NCBI GenBank assembly: GCA_029582265.1
Contig: CM055837.1
Span: forward strand, 12,103,926-12,167,925
Length of the DNA stretch: 64,000 nucleotides
Reading direction: 5' to 3'
From: Zoroaster sp. YZ-2022
Taxonomy: Eukaryota > Echinodermata > Asteroidea > Forcipulatida > Zoroasteridae
Part shown: piece by piece, positions 48,574-59,450 of the stretch
Numbering within the stretch: position 1 is the first letter of the stretch
Layout of the letters: each line of letters begins with the position of its first letter
Notes under the pieces: generated by a model
Told to the model about the DNA's origin: nothing
The model's input: only the letters and a program-made list of their open reading frames with translations
The model's database searches: none
Translations under genes and position numbers: made by a program

Positions 48574-48773
48574 CCATGTTGTGATTAATTTTTCCCTACA
48601 TGGAACATAATAGAAAGTTAGCTAATAATTGTGCATTTCATCCATGTTCATGTATCGGGTACCACAGAGTCTACTCAAAGCACAGCCGTATAGTAGTTGG
48701 GTGAAGAACAAACAATACAGCTTATGTCAAATAGCTGATGTCTGCAGTCTTCAAAGCTTGTATGGATATCAGC
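48574..48773. other. Right flank of DIRS element
   Basis: About 200 bp not found elsewhere in the window, before segment e resumes. Confidence 0.4.
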
Positions 48774-49783
48774 TAAGTAGCCTTTCATTAGAAAACGAGC
48801 TTATAACTACTACATGATAAAGTTGGAAGAAAGCTTGCATCCGTGCTTTCCTCTTCCCCTGCCTCCCGCAGAAGAGTTGTCAAAAGTAAATAATACCTAA
48901 TTCAAACAAAATTAAATGTAATTATATCCACTGGATCAAATATGATAATTGCTTGCCCTTTTCATTTTGTTTATGGAAAAACCTTTCAATGTTAGATTTA
49001 AATGAAGCCAACATTGGTATTTATCTCTTGGTATTAAGCCTTGTACAAAAATAAATTTAACTGATGGACTGCATGTTTGTATACTGAGAGTGATTTTTAT
49101 TTATAATATACTTCACTTTCAGGTCAAGTTTATAACAAAAATATGATAAATTGACAATGATAGTGATACTGTAATCAAGGATCTCCTTATTGTGACATGC
49201 TTCTAAACTGTCTTTGTTTTCACCTATACTGCAAATAATTAAAAATAATTTTATAACATTTTAAAACAAATTCTACATTGATTTTTACATTTTCAAGGTT
49301 GTACACATGATTGGCAAAATGTCTGTAGCTGCATCCATACTACAGAATTACAACCTAAAGATCAGATGCCATTTTCTACATACATTTTTAGACATTGAAA
49401 TAATCAAAGAGTTGTATGGGTGCTTGTAAATTGCTAATAAAACAATGAAATACATATTTATTTTAACTCTCTGTTGGGTTTCATGACTTGACTTTTGTGG
49501 TTACACACTTCCCTCCCCCACAATTAATTGAAACCGCTTTGTTGACATGTTTAACCTACTTGTAACCAATCTAGAAATGAGTGTGCATGGTCTTACACAT
49601 GTAACAAGTGAAATGACTTCAGTGTAAATGAACCCAACCATGATCCTTTGTTGACAAGAAAACAGAATCAATCTGCATTTATAATAAATGTACGCTCGAT
49701 CTGTATGTACGATTTAGTGACAGTTCAGAATGGGTGGCATTCAGGGGTTGTCATTGGAATCGGTAATTTTGGAATAAATCCCA
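48774..49783. repeat. Segment e repeat, copy 3
   Basis: Parallels 20669-21811 and 24908-25905; breaks off at GGTAATTTTGGAATAAA. Confidence 0.8.
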
Positions 49784-51221
49784 GACCGTAAACGGCACCA
49801 GAGTATACCAGCGTAAACAATAATATAAACCAAACCTTTGTGTTGCAGCACGTCCATCCCGTACTTTCTGCCGTTGTTCAGCGACTGGATCCTAGTCCGT
49901 TTGACTGTAGCAGGATTATGCGAACAAGTCATCATTTTCAGCATTGTCAAACGAATGTTATTTGACGATTAAATAGACTGAAATGCCAGTACTGCTATAG
50001 TAAAAATAATAACAAATTATACTAAACCTTAATTTTTTGTAATAAACAACCATTAAAACTAAATGAAATGTTCATCATTGGTATTTGATAATGAACATTA
50101 ACTTCAACCTTGTAATACGTTAACATTAGATCTCCTGAAAATTTTATGTGAAAATCTGTGAAAATTTATTAAAAATAGGTGCTCCCCCTCGTGTATCATA
50201 AAGTTACGTCTGGTAACTTCTTGAATTTTTACATAATTTTTTAGAATTGTTTTTTTTTTTTTTTCTCTCTAAGATAAAAGCACTTCGGACAAATTAATTT
50301 GGTCATTAGGCTTATGTGTCCCAACCAAATAAAAGTGTTTGATAATATGAGAATCTAAACCAAAATTGAAGCTTCCCTTTCACCATTTTTCCTGTCAAAT
50401 ATGTTGAGTATGTAATCAGGGGTTTCACATAATTGCCAGGGCCAGGGGACATTGTCATGATTGTGTTCATTATTTATGTACACATGTACATCATGTTATG
50501 TCTACCGATGGCAATGCAAATTAATATTGATCATGATTAAGATACTCCCCCAGAATCCACCATGTTCAGGCAGATGCTGCTAAGCACCGGTTTGTTCAGT
50601 CTATGCCTTTCTCCATAGTTGATCGATGGTCTATCAAGCCTAATAACTAGCATTTTTCCTCATTTTTTGGCCCAGTGGTAGTCATGTAGTCATGTACCTT
50701 GGCTCCCCCACAATATTCATGACCGATGCAAAACAACAACACTTAGGAACCACACGAAATATAACTTCGTTGGAAAGCATCAAAACACGAAACTAAATAG
50801 GTTTTTCTACAAATATCTATTCGTGCTAACAGTGTATGACTGTTAAGAATAATATTATTTGTTCTACTTGCAAAGATACTGTGACACAAAACCATGCAAC
50901 AAATTAAAGACAGTTCAATGATGGGATTGCACCGACGCGTCGCAACATGATGTAGGCCTACACTGCACCGCGAAGTGACTGTGTATGATTTTCTGATACA
51001 GCGCGATGTGACATTGCAGTTTCCTGGCTGCGAAATTGACACCAATTGAGAATACTAATGCACAGTGGTAACATGAAGGATTCCGAAAAATGCGTGGTGC
51101 GTCAATTGGGAAAACGTGTAGGCTTTTTGTTGATTTTCGTTTCGTCGTCTGCGTTTTAGTTCGAAAAATGCCTCGAAAAACATCATTCCGTAATAGAAAA
51201 ATGGCATCAAGTTGATTTGGT
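49784..51221. other. Non-coding DNA
   Basis: 49784-49975 is a patch unique in this window, with a 69-codon minus-strand ORF of no recognisable family. 49976-50090 parallels 26111-26220. Poly-T at about 50249-50267. No gene seen in the rest. Confidence 0.4.
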
Positions 51222-51675
51222 TTCGTCAGCTTGTTATGTTCTGTTCATGTATTAAGTTTGAAGGCTGTATATGCTTAGCAAGGATGCCTTTGTTACCGGA
51301 CAACCGCCACTGAGAAAAAGAAGGAAAACTAGAGCTTAAGTGTTTGTTGGAACAAACACACGGTGTTCGAGTCCACTTCCGGTTCAATCAAATTATCAAC
51401 GATGATGTCAATATCATATTTTGCAAAGGTGTATCATCTTTTATTATAACAATATCAATTTCATATTCAAAAATATATCAATTTTGCATTAGAATGTGTT
51501 GACTTTGGACTTCCTGTTTGGACCGGAAGTAAAGGTCAGAACAGGTGATTTGAAGGTCATATATATGACACAATGAAACTTCCTCATAACGTTCGTACTT
51601 GCTTTGGTTCAATTTCTGAGATTGGAAAATAATCGCTTTTTAAAAATGCCACTAGGGGGCGCTCTGAACTTTGAT
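51222..51675. repeat. Segment a end plus segment b, copy
   Basis: GTTTCGTCAGCTTGTTATGT, the CACTGAGAAAAAGAAGGAAA end, then the CTAGAGCTTAAG hairpin terminus at 51328. Confidence 0.8.
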
Positions 51676-52057
51676 GATATTATCAAACATATTTTTTGAG
51701 AATATAAGATGTCACTATACTATCACTTTATTCGCAGAAGTCATACTCAAATTTCCTATGATTTTTGAGATTATTTTTCTAAACCTGCCACAAGAGGGCA
51801 CTGTGACAGGTGATGACGTCATCCTTCACATTTTAAAAAGGTCACATGTCAATAGTTATTTCGTCCACTGAAGGCATATACCATATCCGGTTTCGACCGG
51901 AAAGCGAGGTCTGATTGGGGTCATGTCTGTGTACGAAGTGTCGCATAATTCAAGATCTGTAAGATGATGCAAAGATTGTGAAAATATCTTTTTGTGGTTC
52001 ATGAGATATGATTTTTGGAAATATTAAAATTTGATTTTAGTGTATTTCGCTATCTGA

Positions 52058-52076
52058 TGACGTCACCATGACGTCA
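52058..52076. promoter_or_regulatory. Paired consensus CRE (TGACGTCA) sites
   Basis: TGACGTCA at 52058 and 52069, 11 bp apart, in segment a. Confidence 0.5.
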
Positions 52077-52349
52077 CAACTTTACCTGAAACTATGTCAT
52101 AAATTTATTGACAACTACATGTTATGGTATAAGTATCTGTCAAGTTTGAAGGCTCTGTGAACCTTGGAACTGTTTTTTTGTTCGATAAGTCTCATCGAGA
52201 AGGAGAAAGGGAGAAAATAGCAGAGATTGTCAAAATTGCAATTACACAATTTAAAATAAGTAATGCCAGTAATTAATTTGATTACAATATCAGAGATCTG
52301 TAAAAGCCTAAATGAATGTCACAACAATGGTTTCGTCTGCTAGTTTAAA

Positions 52350-52443
52350 AGAGGGCGCTATGCACATTTAGTGGTTGGACATAATATTATGTGGTTGGAC
52401 ATAATATTATGTCCAACTGCTAAATGTGCATAGCGCCCTCTTT
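52350..52443. repeat. Hairpin with internally duplicated loop
   Basis: Same arms as 29308-29368, but the centre holds a duplicated GTGGTTGGACATAATATTAT. Confidence 0.8.
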
Positions 52444-53304
52444 AGTTTGAATTATTGGCGAAGGAAACAGCATCGCCTAATTTGTTTGTTAACCTTTAAA
52501 ATTGTATCGTATATTAAGTTTTGGTCACGTGATTAAGATGAAACTTTCCAGTTGTCTTCATATTGACATAGATTGTTTATATTCTAAATTTGACAAAATT
52601 CTGATCTATAATTTTTGAGATAGAGAACAAATTTTTTTTTCGACCAGTTTTAATTTTCCGTAGTGACGTAGTAATGACGTTATTGATCATAGTTTTGATA
52701 TGTATATATTTCAAAGAATGTTTCATACACAGGAACTATGTCAAAATTCCCATTCACATTGCCTCCAAATCTCAACACGCGGCCTGATTTTTCATGAAAT
52801 AAATATCTTGGAATAATTTGAAGTATACATATGTCCATCATCATCCATTTGTTCTCCACCTTACTGAGCAGGTAAGATTACATTATATAGCTTTAACACC
52901 CTATTTTTATTTTCCCCCAGCTTTGTCAAATTCTACATCAAATTGAAGCTATGAGATATAACGTTTTAAAATCGTTACTTCGTGTGCCACTAATTTGACC
53001 ATCAAAGCATTTATGGTAACTCATTTCACAAGAATTACAAGCTATTAATGTAAGGAATTCAATTGTGTTTTTTGTTTTCTAATAGGTCATTTAGCTCCTG
53101 AAATATTGGCTGTTGAACTTGGAAAAGTTGTGAGATTTAAGCAATACGTTAGAAATTAACAAGTGTGACTTGGAAGACTATGTTTTTATTTTAAATTTGA
53201 TGTTTTGTGGTCAGAATATAAAAATAAAAATAAATAAAAGACAAGAGTTACCTCAGGAGGTATGAGTTTTCATAATATATAATAAAAGTAACATAATGTG
53301 CTAT

Positions 53305-53317
53305 ACTGAATACATTA
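53305..53317. other. Paralogous empty site of the LINE
   Basis: Single ACTGAATACATTA with flanks matching both sides of the LINE at 30029-35084. Confidence 0.9.
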
Positions 53318-54071
53318 ACTTTAAATTCTTCCAACCGTAAGTTCCGGTTCAATCATGTGAAGTCATACACACAATATTTTTCCTCATAATATGGGTGTCA
53401 ATTGTGCCAAATTTGGTAAAATTCAAATTTTTTCTGAAGATAGCAAAAATATACATTTACAGAATAGTGATTCAGAATATTTCTTCACTTAAACATTTCT
53501 GGTTTCGAAAGAAAGGAGACGTCAGATTAGGGTCATGTCTGCGAACGAAATGTGGCATAATTCAAGGTCTTTAAGATGAGGCAAAGATTGTGAAAATATC
53601 TTTTGTGCTTCATGAGATATGATTTTTTGAAATATTAAACTTTGATTTAGTCAAGTCGATATCTGATGCCTTAACCATGACCTCACAAACTAGGATACAA
53701 CTACATGTTAAGGTCTAACTATGTGTTAAGTTTTAAAGTTCTGTATCAGAATAATACTGAAAATGTTTAGGCCTTAATCTTCTTAATTATTTATTTATTT
53801 ATTAATGATAATGAAACATATTATTTGGTTATTACAAAAATTTAATTGAAACAAAATTCACTGACCATTTAGAAATTTGCTAACTGGCTAACCAAAACCA
53901 ATATTTAAAAGTAAACACCCAACAATTTCGGGAAAAAAAATTACCAACCATTTTGTTTGTCTTCTAGACTCTTTTTTGCCACATTGTTTATTAAACAATC
54001 ATTGTGGGAAATTTATTGATGCTTTTCGTTTAAAAATTGTACACATTATTCCATTTGCAAAAGTAAATTAA
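53318..54071. repeat. Long dispersed repeat left of TTAA element
   Basis: Parallels 35110-35865. Confidence 0.85.
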
Positions 54072-54783
54072 ATGTTGCCCAGTCGCGGATGACGAGTTAA
54101 CTCGCGAAATTTGCATATGAATTGCCGTTACCTCTAGCGTACGTATTGTGTATGGGATTCAATCGCAGTTGCATTGCTGGGTACCAGGGTATCTCTAGTT
54201 TTATTTACAAGCAGCAGGTGGCGCTATTGGACTTTTGTGGACACAATATCGAGGTCGCTTCAGCGGCGATCGAGATGACATAAACAAAATGGCGGCCTCC
54301 ATGATGAAGCGCTCTTTCACAGACACTGAACTTCTAGGCTTATTTGTATCATCAGGCACGTCAAATTCCGATTCATCGAACTCAGAGGCAAATATAGATG
54401 ACTTTGCCGACAGGTCAAGCAATAGTAGTAACTCTTCGGATCCAGATACTAGTGAAAACAGCGGGGACACGTACACGGAAGTTAGTTCTGCCATACCCAT
54501 ACTAGGGAATATTGCAATAGAAACAAACCATTAATCCATTATGCTGATGCCCAGGCCCCCCATCCCCCTCTGCTTCCCAAAATGACATGTGAGCATAATG
54601 AAGAGGGCTATAATAAATAAGGTATGGGTTTTATTTTTTCTATTATCACATTTTATTTATTTTACAGAGCTTTTTATTTCCGGAAATTGTCATAAATATT
54701 AAAATTATGCCAGCAATTTTTTTTTTTTTTAATATCCCGCGTGGAGGTGTTTTTTGGCGAAAATTTTTCCCGCACCGAACTGG
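54072..54783 (+). mobile_element. TTAA-flanked piggyBac-like fragment
   Basis: A 712-bp insertion between TTAA at 54068-54071 and TTAA at 54784-54787; the paralogue near 35862-35880 lacks it. It carries a plus-strand ORF (54235-54534). The ends are not clearly inverted repeats (left GTTGCCCAGTCGCGG, right in reverse complement CCAGTTCGGTGCGGG), so it may be internally deleted or diverged. Confidence 0.6.
54235..54534 (+). CDS. Acidic Ser/Asp-rich N-terminal fragment, possibly piggyBac transposase
   Basis: About 100 codons; a likely start is the internal MAASMMKRSFTDTE. After KRSFTDTELLGLFVSS come Ser/Asn/Asp/Glu-rich residues (SNSDSSNSEANIDDFADRSS). A basic start followed by an acidic serine-rich stretch is common before the DDE core of piggyBac-type transposases, and the TTAA flanks agree. 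No DDE core is present, so this would be a leftover N-terminus. The low-complexity sequence alone does not prove the family. Confidence 0.4.
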   Translation: MWTQYRGRFSGDRDDINKMAASMMKRSFTDTELLGLFVSSGTSNSDSSNSEANIDDFADRSSNSSNSSDPDTSENSGDTYTEVSSAIPILGNIAIETNH

Positions 54784-54787
54784 TTAA

Positions 54788-55015
54788 GTTGATAAAATAA
54801 TAAAAAGAAAATAAATAAAATACATAAGTTAAAATACATACGTCAAATTTAATTGATTTTGTATTTAAATTAACTCAGTGCCTGAAAACCTTTTGTCAAG
54901 GGAGCATTGGAAAACTGTAAAATAAAAAGAAACAAACAATACTGAAATGATCTTCTGATTGTTACATGTATATAATTATGTATTTATTTGTCATTAACTG
55001 TTGAAAATACATTTT
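54788..55015. repeat. Long dispersed repeat right of TTAA element
   Basis: Continues the repeat (AGTTGATAAAATAATAAAAA), paralogous to 35875-36320. Confidence 0.8.
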
Positions 55016-56165
55016 CATATATACCTAAAATTCCTGATTGGGTAGAATGTCGAACCCACCCGCCACTTTTTCTCGTTCATTATAACCAATAATGTAATCT
55101 TACATGCTCAGTAAGGTGAAGAACATGTGGATGATGATAGACATCCGCCATGTGTGCATAATCATACAATCTCAAGCATGTGTTTTTAGCAGACGACAAA
55201 ATGGCCAACATCTCACTGGATGTGCATAAATTCATTGCTCAAGATCTATTAAAAAAATATATCGTTTCCAATCCTCACTTGACTACACTTTCCTCTCCTT
55301 AAGTGTGTCCTCTATCATCTTTTAAAGGAAAATCTATAATAGAAAAGTGGCGGTTGTATTTTACATTCTTTCCTGACATTATAGAAATTAGCAACACAAT
55401 TTAATAAAAGTCGCACTTTGCTTTAAAATTTATTTCTTCATTTCTTATGAGCCCAAAGCGAACATATACAAAGAACAAGGACTGGAAACTCTTCTCCTGT
55501 TTATAACCAAAAAATATACAATTTTCATTAAAATAGTGATATTTTTTCTCTGGGCTGGGGTTTGTAATTTTTTGAGGAGGTCCAGTTTCATGGAAATGCT
55601 ACATCTGACTGGTCCCAAACAATTCATAATGTAAACAACAAGCATATTCTGCGTACCATTGATGACTGGTGTCTTACACTATTTACAAGAGAACCCATGC
55701 TTCAATTATATAAAGTATCACGGGGTACCGGCAGAAGAAAAAGTCTTGTAGAGGGCGGGATTTATTGGGTACATCTCTGTAATGACATCACTATATATCT
55801 CTTTTATTATGACTGGATAGAGGGTTGCCCATTGGTGTCTAACAGATAAAGGCATCCACCACAGGGCCATGTTGGTACTCCACTATATCTCTATTATTAT
55901 GACTGGATAGAGGGTTACAAGGAAAGCATCCACCGCATGGTCATGTTGGTATACTATACAAAGGAACACAAAGGGAATTAACAAAGGTATGCACATACAA
56001 AGGAATGGCCATTGTTAAACGTGGTTTGTGGGAGGACCGACATGGCATCCAGTGGCTTTGAATGGAAGCACATGGTTTTCTATCCAGTCAGTATAATACA
56101 GGGTAGTGGTCGACATAGATTGTGTGCATCCCTGTAAGAGTTTTACTGTCTACAAATAAGTTTCC
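55016..56165. other. Non-coding DNA with a local duplication
   Basis: 55790-55955 contains a twofold ~85-bp direct repeat (ATTATGACTGGATAGAGGGT). Otherwise nothing recognised; probably 3' flank of the sialyltransferase exon. Confidence 0.45.
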
Positions 56166-56380
56166 TTAAACATCCCTCTTAAAGAGTCGTATTACTCCCT
56201 CTTCGTGGAGTTTCATCCAGAGCTTCCGTTCGTTGTCCACGTCATGCGAATTGGTCAATTTGTTCGTATGGACGACGAAACGTTTGTCGTAGTAATGCAT
56301 CGTGAACTGGGAATCGTAGCCAAAACCATAAATTGTTACTTCGTCACAAATATGCAGTGCTAAGAACACGACAAGGGCAC
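56166..56380 (-). CDS. Sialyltransferase (GT29) terminal exon
   Basis: The minus strand encodes the C-terminal end of a GT29 sialyltransferase. After a splice acceptor (CATCCCAACAG at 56391-56381) come ALVVFLALHICDEV and TIYGFGYD, the end of sialylmotif S. Motif III HYYD and sialylmotif VS as H-x4-E (HDVDNERKLW) follow, then LHEEGVIRLFKRDV and TAA at 56168-56166. The enzyme is a type II Golgi membrane protein that transfers sialic acid from CMP-sialic acid to glycans; the VS histidine and glutamate belong to the donor site and catalysis. The exon is intact. Upstream exons (membrane anchor, motif L) were not found to 57400. ST3Gal, ST6GalNAc and ST8Sia types cannot be told apart from this piece. 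Confidence 0.85.
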
Positions 56381-56500
56381 CTGTTGGGATGAAAACATTG
56401 TTTTAGTTTAAGTTCAGAAACAGTTGGGACAGAGGCGATAAAAGGAGGAACATGGCCCCCTACCCCCAACCCCGGATCCGCCCATGATTTGGGTATATAT

Positions 56501-56700
56501 AACCTTAAACTTGGACCCAATTTTCAAAAATGAGATTTTGGTATAGTTTGATTCTCTAGATTTTCCTCTTTCATTTGATACCAGATTTGTAGAATTTCCC
56601 CCTGATTTCTACAGATCTGGTATCAAATGAAAGAGGAAAATCTAGAGAATCAAACTTTATCAAAATCTCACTTTTGAAAATTGGGTCCAAGGTTAGGGTT
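56501..56700. repeat. 200-bp palindromic foldback element
   Basis: Arms of about 90 bp (TTCTCTAGATTTTCCTCTTT and its complement) around a loop at about 56594-56607; outer ends ACTTGGACCCAATTTTCAAA mirrored at 56673-56691. It lies about 120 bp upstream of the sialyltransferase exon, within the presumed intron. Confidence 0.9.
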
Positions 56701-57400
56701 TTGCCAGAGCCAGTCACATATGAGTAATAACATGTCAGCCTTGGGATTTTAATCTAGGTTTCTGCTATTTGCCTTATCGTTGGGGGCAGTATTATTGTTA
56801 TCTCAATATTTGTTAGGTCAAAAAAGTCTCTGGTTTCTGGTCATAGGTCGGTTTCAAAATCGGTGTGGTGAAGCGTTTTTATTTTTATTTTTTTAAATTT
56901 TTTTATATTTTTTTTAATTTTTTTTTTTTTTTTGTAATCTTGTTTTTTGCCAACCAGTGAAATACATGTACGCGGTTATGGGAACATGACCAAATTTCCC
57001 ATACACAAAGTATGGTGGCTAAGAGAGGCCCCTATGCGAAAATGTCGTTTAAAAACACAGCACGACAGAATTCCAATCGATCCAGCAATTTGGGCTGCAA
57101 TTAGATATCGTTTCATATCCGAGAGAGAAAAAAAAAAAGAAAAAAAAAAAGGGCCGAAGCGCGGGTCTGAGGCGACGCGCACGGAGGCCAGACACCGGAG
57201 ACTTTTTATGGCCTTATCTCAATATATTTATTTCCTCAATCTTTGTGTACCTGTTGTCGGTTTCTGTGACTTATCCTCCAAAAAAGTGTGAAACACGTAT
57301 TTGAAAAAGGCCGGATGAACGATCTTTATCTTCCTCGGATCCGCAGCGGGTTTTTTGACAGCACTTCGAAAAACAGAGAAACATTTCAGCATACTATGAC
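56701..57400. other. Non-coding, T-rich tract
   Basis: Poly-T-rich stretch 56876-56937 followed by an inverted copy of the 6030-6130 repeat. No gene; the 114-codon ORF across here is mostly repeat and poly-A. Confidence 0.45.
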
Positions 57401-57669
57401 TTAAAGGGGCAATATCGTCACGATCAGAGCAAACTATCGACAGGGCATGGAATCGCTGTCATAGTTTTAGACTCGGTGACTTAAAATAATACCCCAAGAG
57501 TGTGCGCTGGCCTAGATAACAGGGCGCGATAAGATAATTACCGTGACTGTTACATTAAATTAATATCATTAATATGCGGCCACTGGCTCATTATTTATGC
57601 ATTAGAGTAATATCACTAGAACACCGATTCCATGCCCTGTTGAAAGTCTGACGATACTGTCTCGTTTAA
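57401..57669. repeat. MITE family M1, copy 4
   Basis: TTAAAGGGGCAATATCGTCA end and CGATACTGTCTCGTTTAA end; longer than the other copies because of an internal insertion with TTAATATCATTAATATGCGG. Confidence 0.8.
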
Positions 57670-57674
57670 AGGGA

Positions 57675-57950
57675 AGGAACAACTTTGGTAATGTTGGCAA
57701 AACTGCTTCTAAAATGAGTATGCTTACTCAATCAATGCTTACTTTGAATTAAGATATACATACAATGTACAACATTGGTAATGTTGGCAAAACTGCTTCT
57801 ATGAGTATGCTTACTCTCTTCGAATCACTGGTAATGTTCATAGATTCAGTTTTGCCAACATTACCAATGTTGTACCTTGTATGTGCATCTTGAATCAAAG
57901 AAAGTAAGCATGTCCATATATTCAGTTTTGCCAACATTACCAACATATTA
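57675..57950. repeat. Inverted-repeat cluster of TTGGTAATGTTGGCAAAACT
   Basis: Two direct copies (about 57682 and 57770) and two inverted copies (about 57853 and 57927) form nested stems. Confidence 0.85.
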
Positions 57951-58880
57951 AACAACAAAAAACTCAGCTAATTACGTTGTGCCGTTAAAAAGAAAAAAAA
58001 TGCAAATCCATCTAAAATTGTTTAGCCTAAATTCATTATAATGTGGATTGTTTTGAGAAAAGTGTTTTTCCTAAACTGGCAATAATTCAACTTTTTATAA
58101 AAATGGCAGCAACTCAGATAAAACAAATCCAAGGGCGATTGATTTCATCAATAGTTATACACAAAGTTAGTTTTTAGTTAATAAAAATCGACCATTTAGT
58201 CATAACCAACTTTATACTTTTAAATCTTTAAACTATTTCGCCAGTGTTTTTGACTGATATACCGATTTGTTTTGATTTCATCGGTACATTTATTTTATCC
58301 TTTTAGAAAGGAAACATACTTTGGAGTGAGATATTTCAGAAGATAGTTTGCTTTGGTTAAACAGTAATTATGTACCCAAGTTAATTTATGACGGACCCAC
58401 AATAAAGTAATTTTGGGACATATTTTATTAAAAAATGCTTCTCGTGAACAGTTTTCCTAAAATTGACATCAAAATAGCGAAAAACGGCGCGATATCTTCA
58501 GGGCTATTTATAGGAGATCCCCACATTTACAATCTCCCTCATGAATCCGCCCCTGAAACCTGCCAAACTTACACCTCTCTGCCTTTGCTGATGTACCTCG
58601 GTGGATTGACATCCTTGACCATATTTAGCGCATAGTCGACGTCATATTTCTTAAACATTGTGAAGAACAGAAGTACATTCTATTGAAATCAAGAGAGACA
58701 TTTAGCAACGTTAGAATAGTATAGTAATATACATAAATTCCGTTCCTGGACCACCCCCATCTCCACATTGCCCCATCGTCAAAAATGATCGGACGATGCC
58801 GATCCCACCCCATCTCTCCCCAAGACCACCCCATCTCCCCATCCCAAAAATTGTTTTGAAAAAATCACTAATTAAAATTG
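57951..58880. other. Non-coding DNA left of Polinton block
   Basis: No gene recognised. A CCCCATCTC-rich patch lies at 58745-58850. Confidence 0.4.
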
Positions 58881-58889
58881 AAATTTTAA

Positions 58890-58900
58890 TTTAATAAAAT
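58890..58900 (+). promoter_or_regulatory. AT motif upstream of zinc-cluster gene
   Basis: TTTAATAAAAT ending 5 bp before the ATG at 58906; a shorter relative of the motif at 60016 and 63025. Confidence 0.45.
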
Positions 58901-58905
58901 CGAGT

Positions 58906-59316
58906 ATGATGGTAAATACGATGGTCAACTACAGAATGTACATCCTCGCGCAACTCAAAGAATTTGTTGAAAAAAATAATATTAAGATGGGTGAGCCATA
59001 TGGCAAGTACGGTAAACCGATTAAAAACGATTACCTCTTGGCGGTTATAAAACATTTATATAATTTACCGGTTGAAAGTATTATTCCGTGCGAATGGCTT
59101 TTAGTGGGTTCACCCAAAAGGTGTTCCAAACCAAGCGTGCGTGGAGACAATTTTTGTGCACTGCATCGGCAGCGCATTAAGACGGGAAAATCTATACCAG
59201 TTCCGTGTATAAAATGTAACATGGGCACAAAGACGTCGCCGCCATTGTGTACGAGATGCATGTGGCTTTGGAGAAATAAAAATCAAGCTCGCGCTGAAGC
59301 GAGATGGAAGAGTTGA
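58906..59316 (+). CDS. Small Cys-rich Polinton protein (intact ORF)
   Basis: 136 codons, the only apparently undamaged gene of the block. Several starts are possible (58906, 58909, 58921). Residues about 8-55 are helical and basic, with AQLKEFVEKNNIKMGEPYGK, which could be a SAP-like helix-turn-helix. The second half has cysteine/histidine clusters: C..W, RCSKPS, NFCALHRQR, then CIKCNMGT and CTRCMWLW, enough for one or two zinc sites. The tail is basic (NKNQARAEARWKS). A nucleic-acid-binding role is plausible but inferred. It is convergent with the capsid fragment ending at 59334 and has its own upstream AT motif. I do not know a function for this family. Confidence 0.7.
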   Translation: MMVNTMVNYRMYILAQLKEFVEKNNIKMGEPYGKYGKPIKNDYLLAVIKHLYNLPVESIIPCEWLLVGSPKRCSKPSVRGDNFCALHRQRIKTGKSIPVPCIKCNMGTKTSPPLCTRCMWLWRNKNQARAEARWKS

Positions 59317-59333
59317 TGGATAAAAAAATAGTA

Positions 59334-59440
59334 TTAAAAAGTTGAATTATACGCGGGGGTTCTTTCTCGACATTCTAGCGGTAAACGTTGATCTAAGGCT
59401 AGTTTATTATATAACTCGTCGTCGTTGTAAGATTTTTTTT
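59334..59440 (-). pseudogene. C-terminal coding remnant (probably capsid)
   Basis: Too short for an ORF list: the minus strand reads YNDDELYNKLALDQRLPLEC and ends at TAA 59336-59334, with codon use like its neighbours. An in-frame stop and an A8 run lie just upstream (about 59431-59445). It sits just beyond the truncated capsid frame and so may be that gene's true C-terminus left after a large internal deletion. Confidence 0.5.
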
Positions 59441-59450
59441 ATCGAAAAGT

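Larger units (their letters stand above)
51698..53304. repeat. Segments c-a-d-g, copy 3
   Basis: Best uninterrupted version of the unit split by the LINE and the TIR element. Includes a complete segment a copy (51885-52200). Confidence 0.85.

Noticed and set aside
56947..57291. 114-codon ORF
   Set aside because: Spans a poly-A stretch and an inverted copy of the 6030-6130 repeat; no domain.
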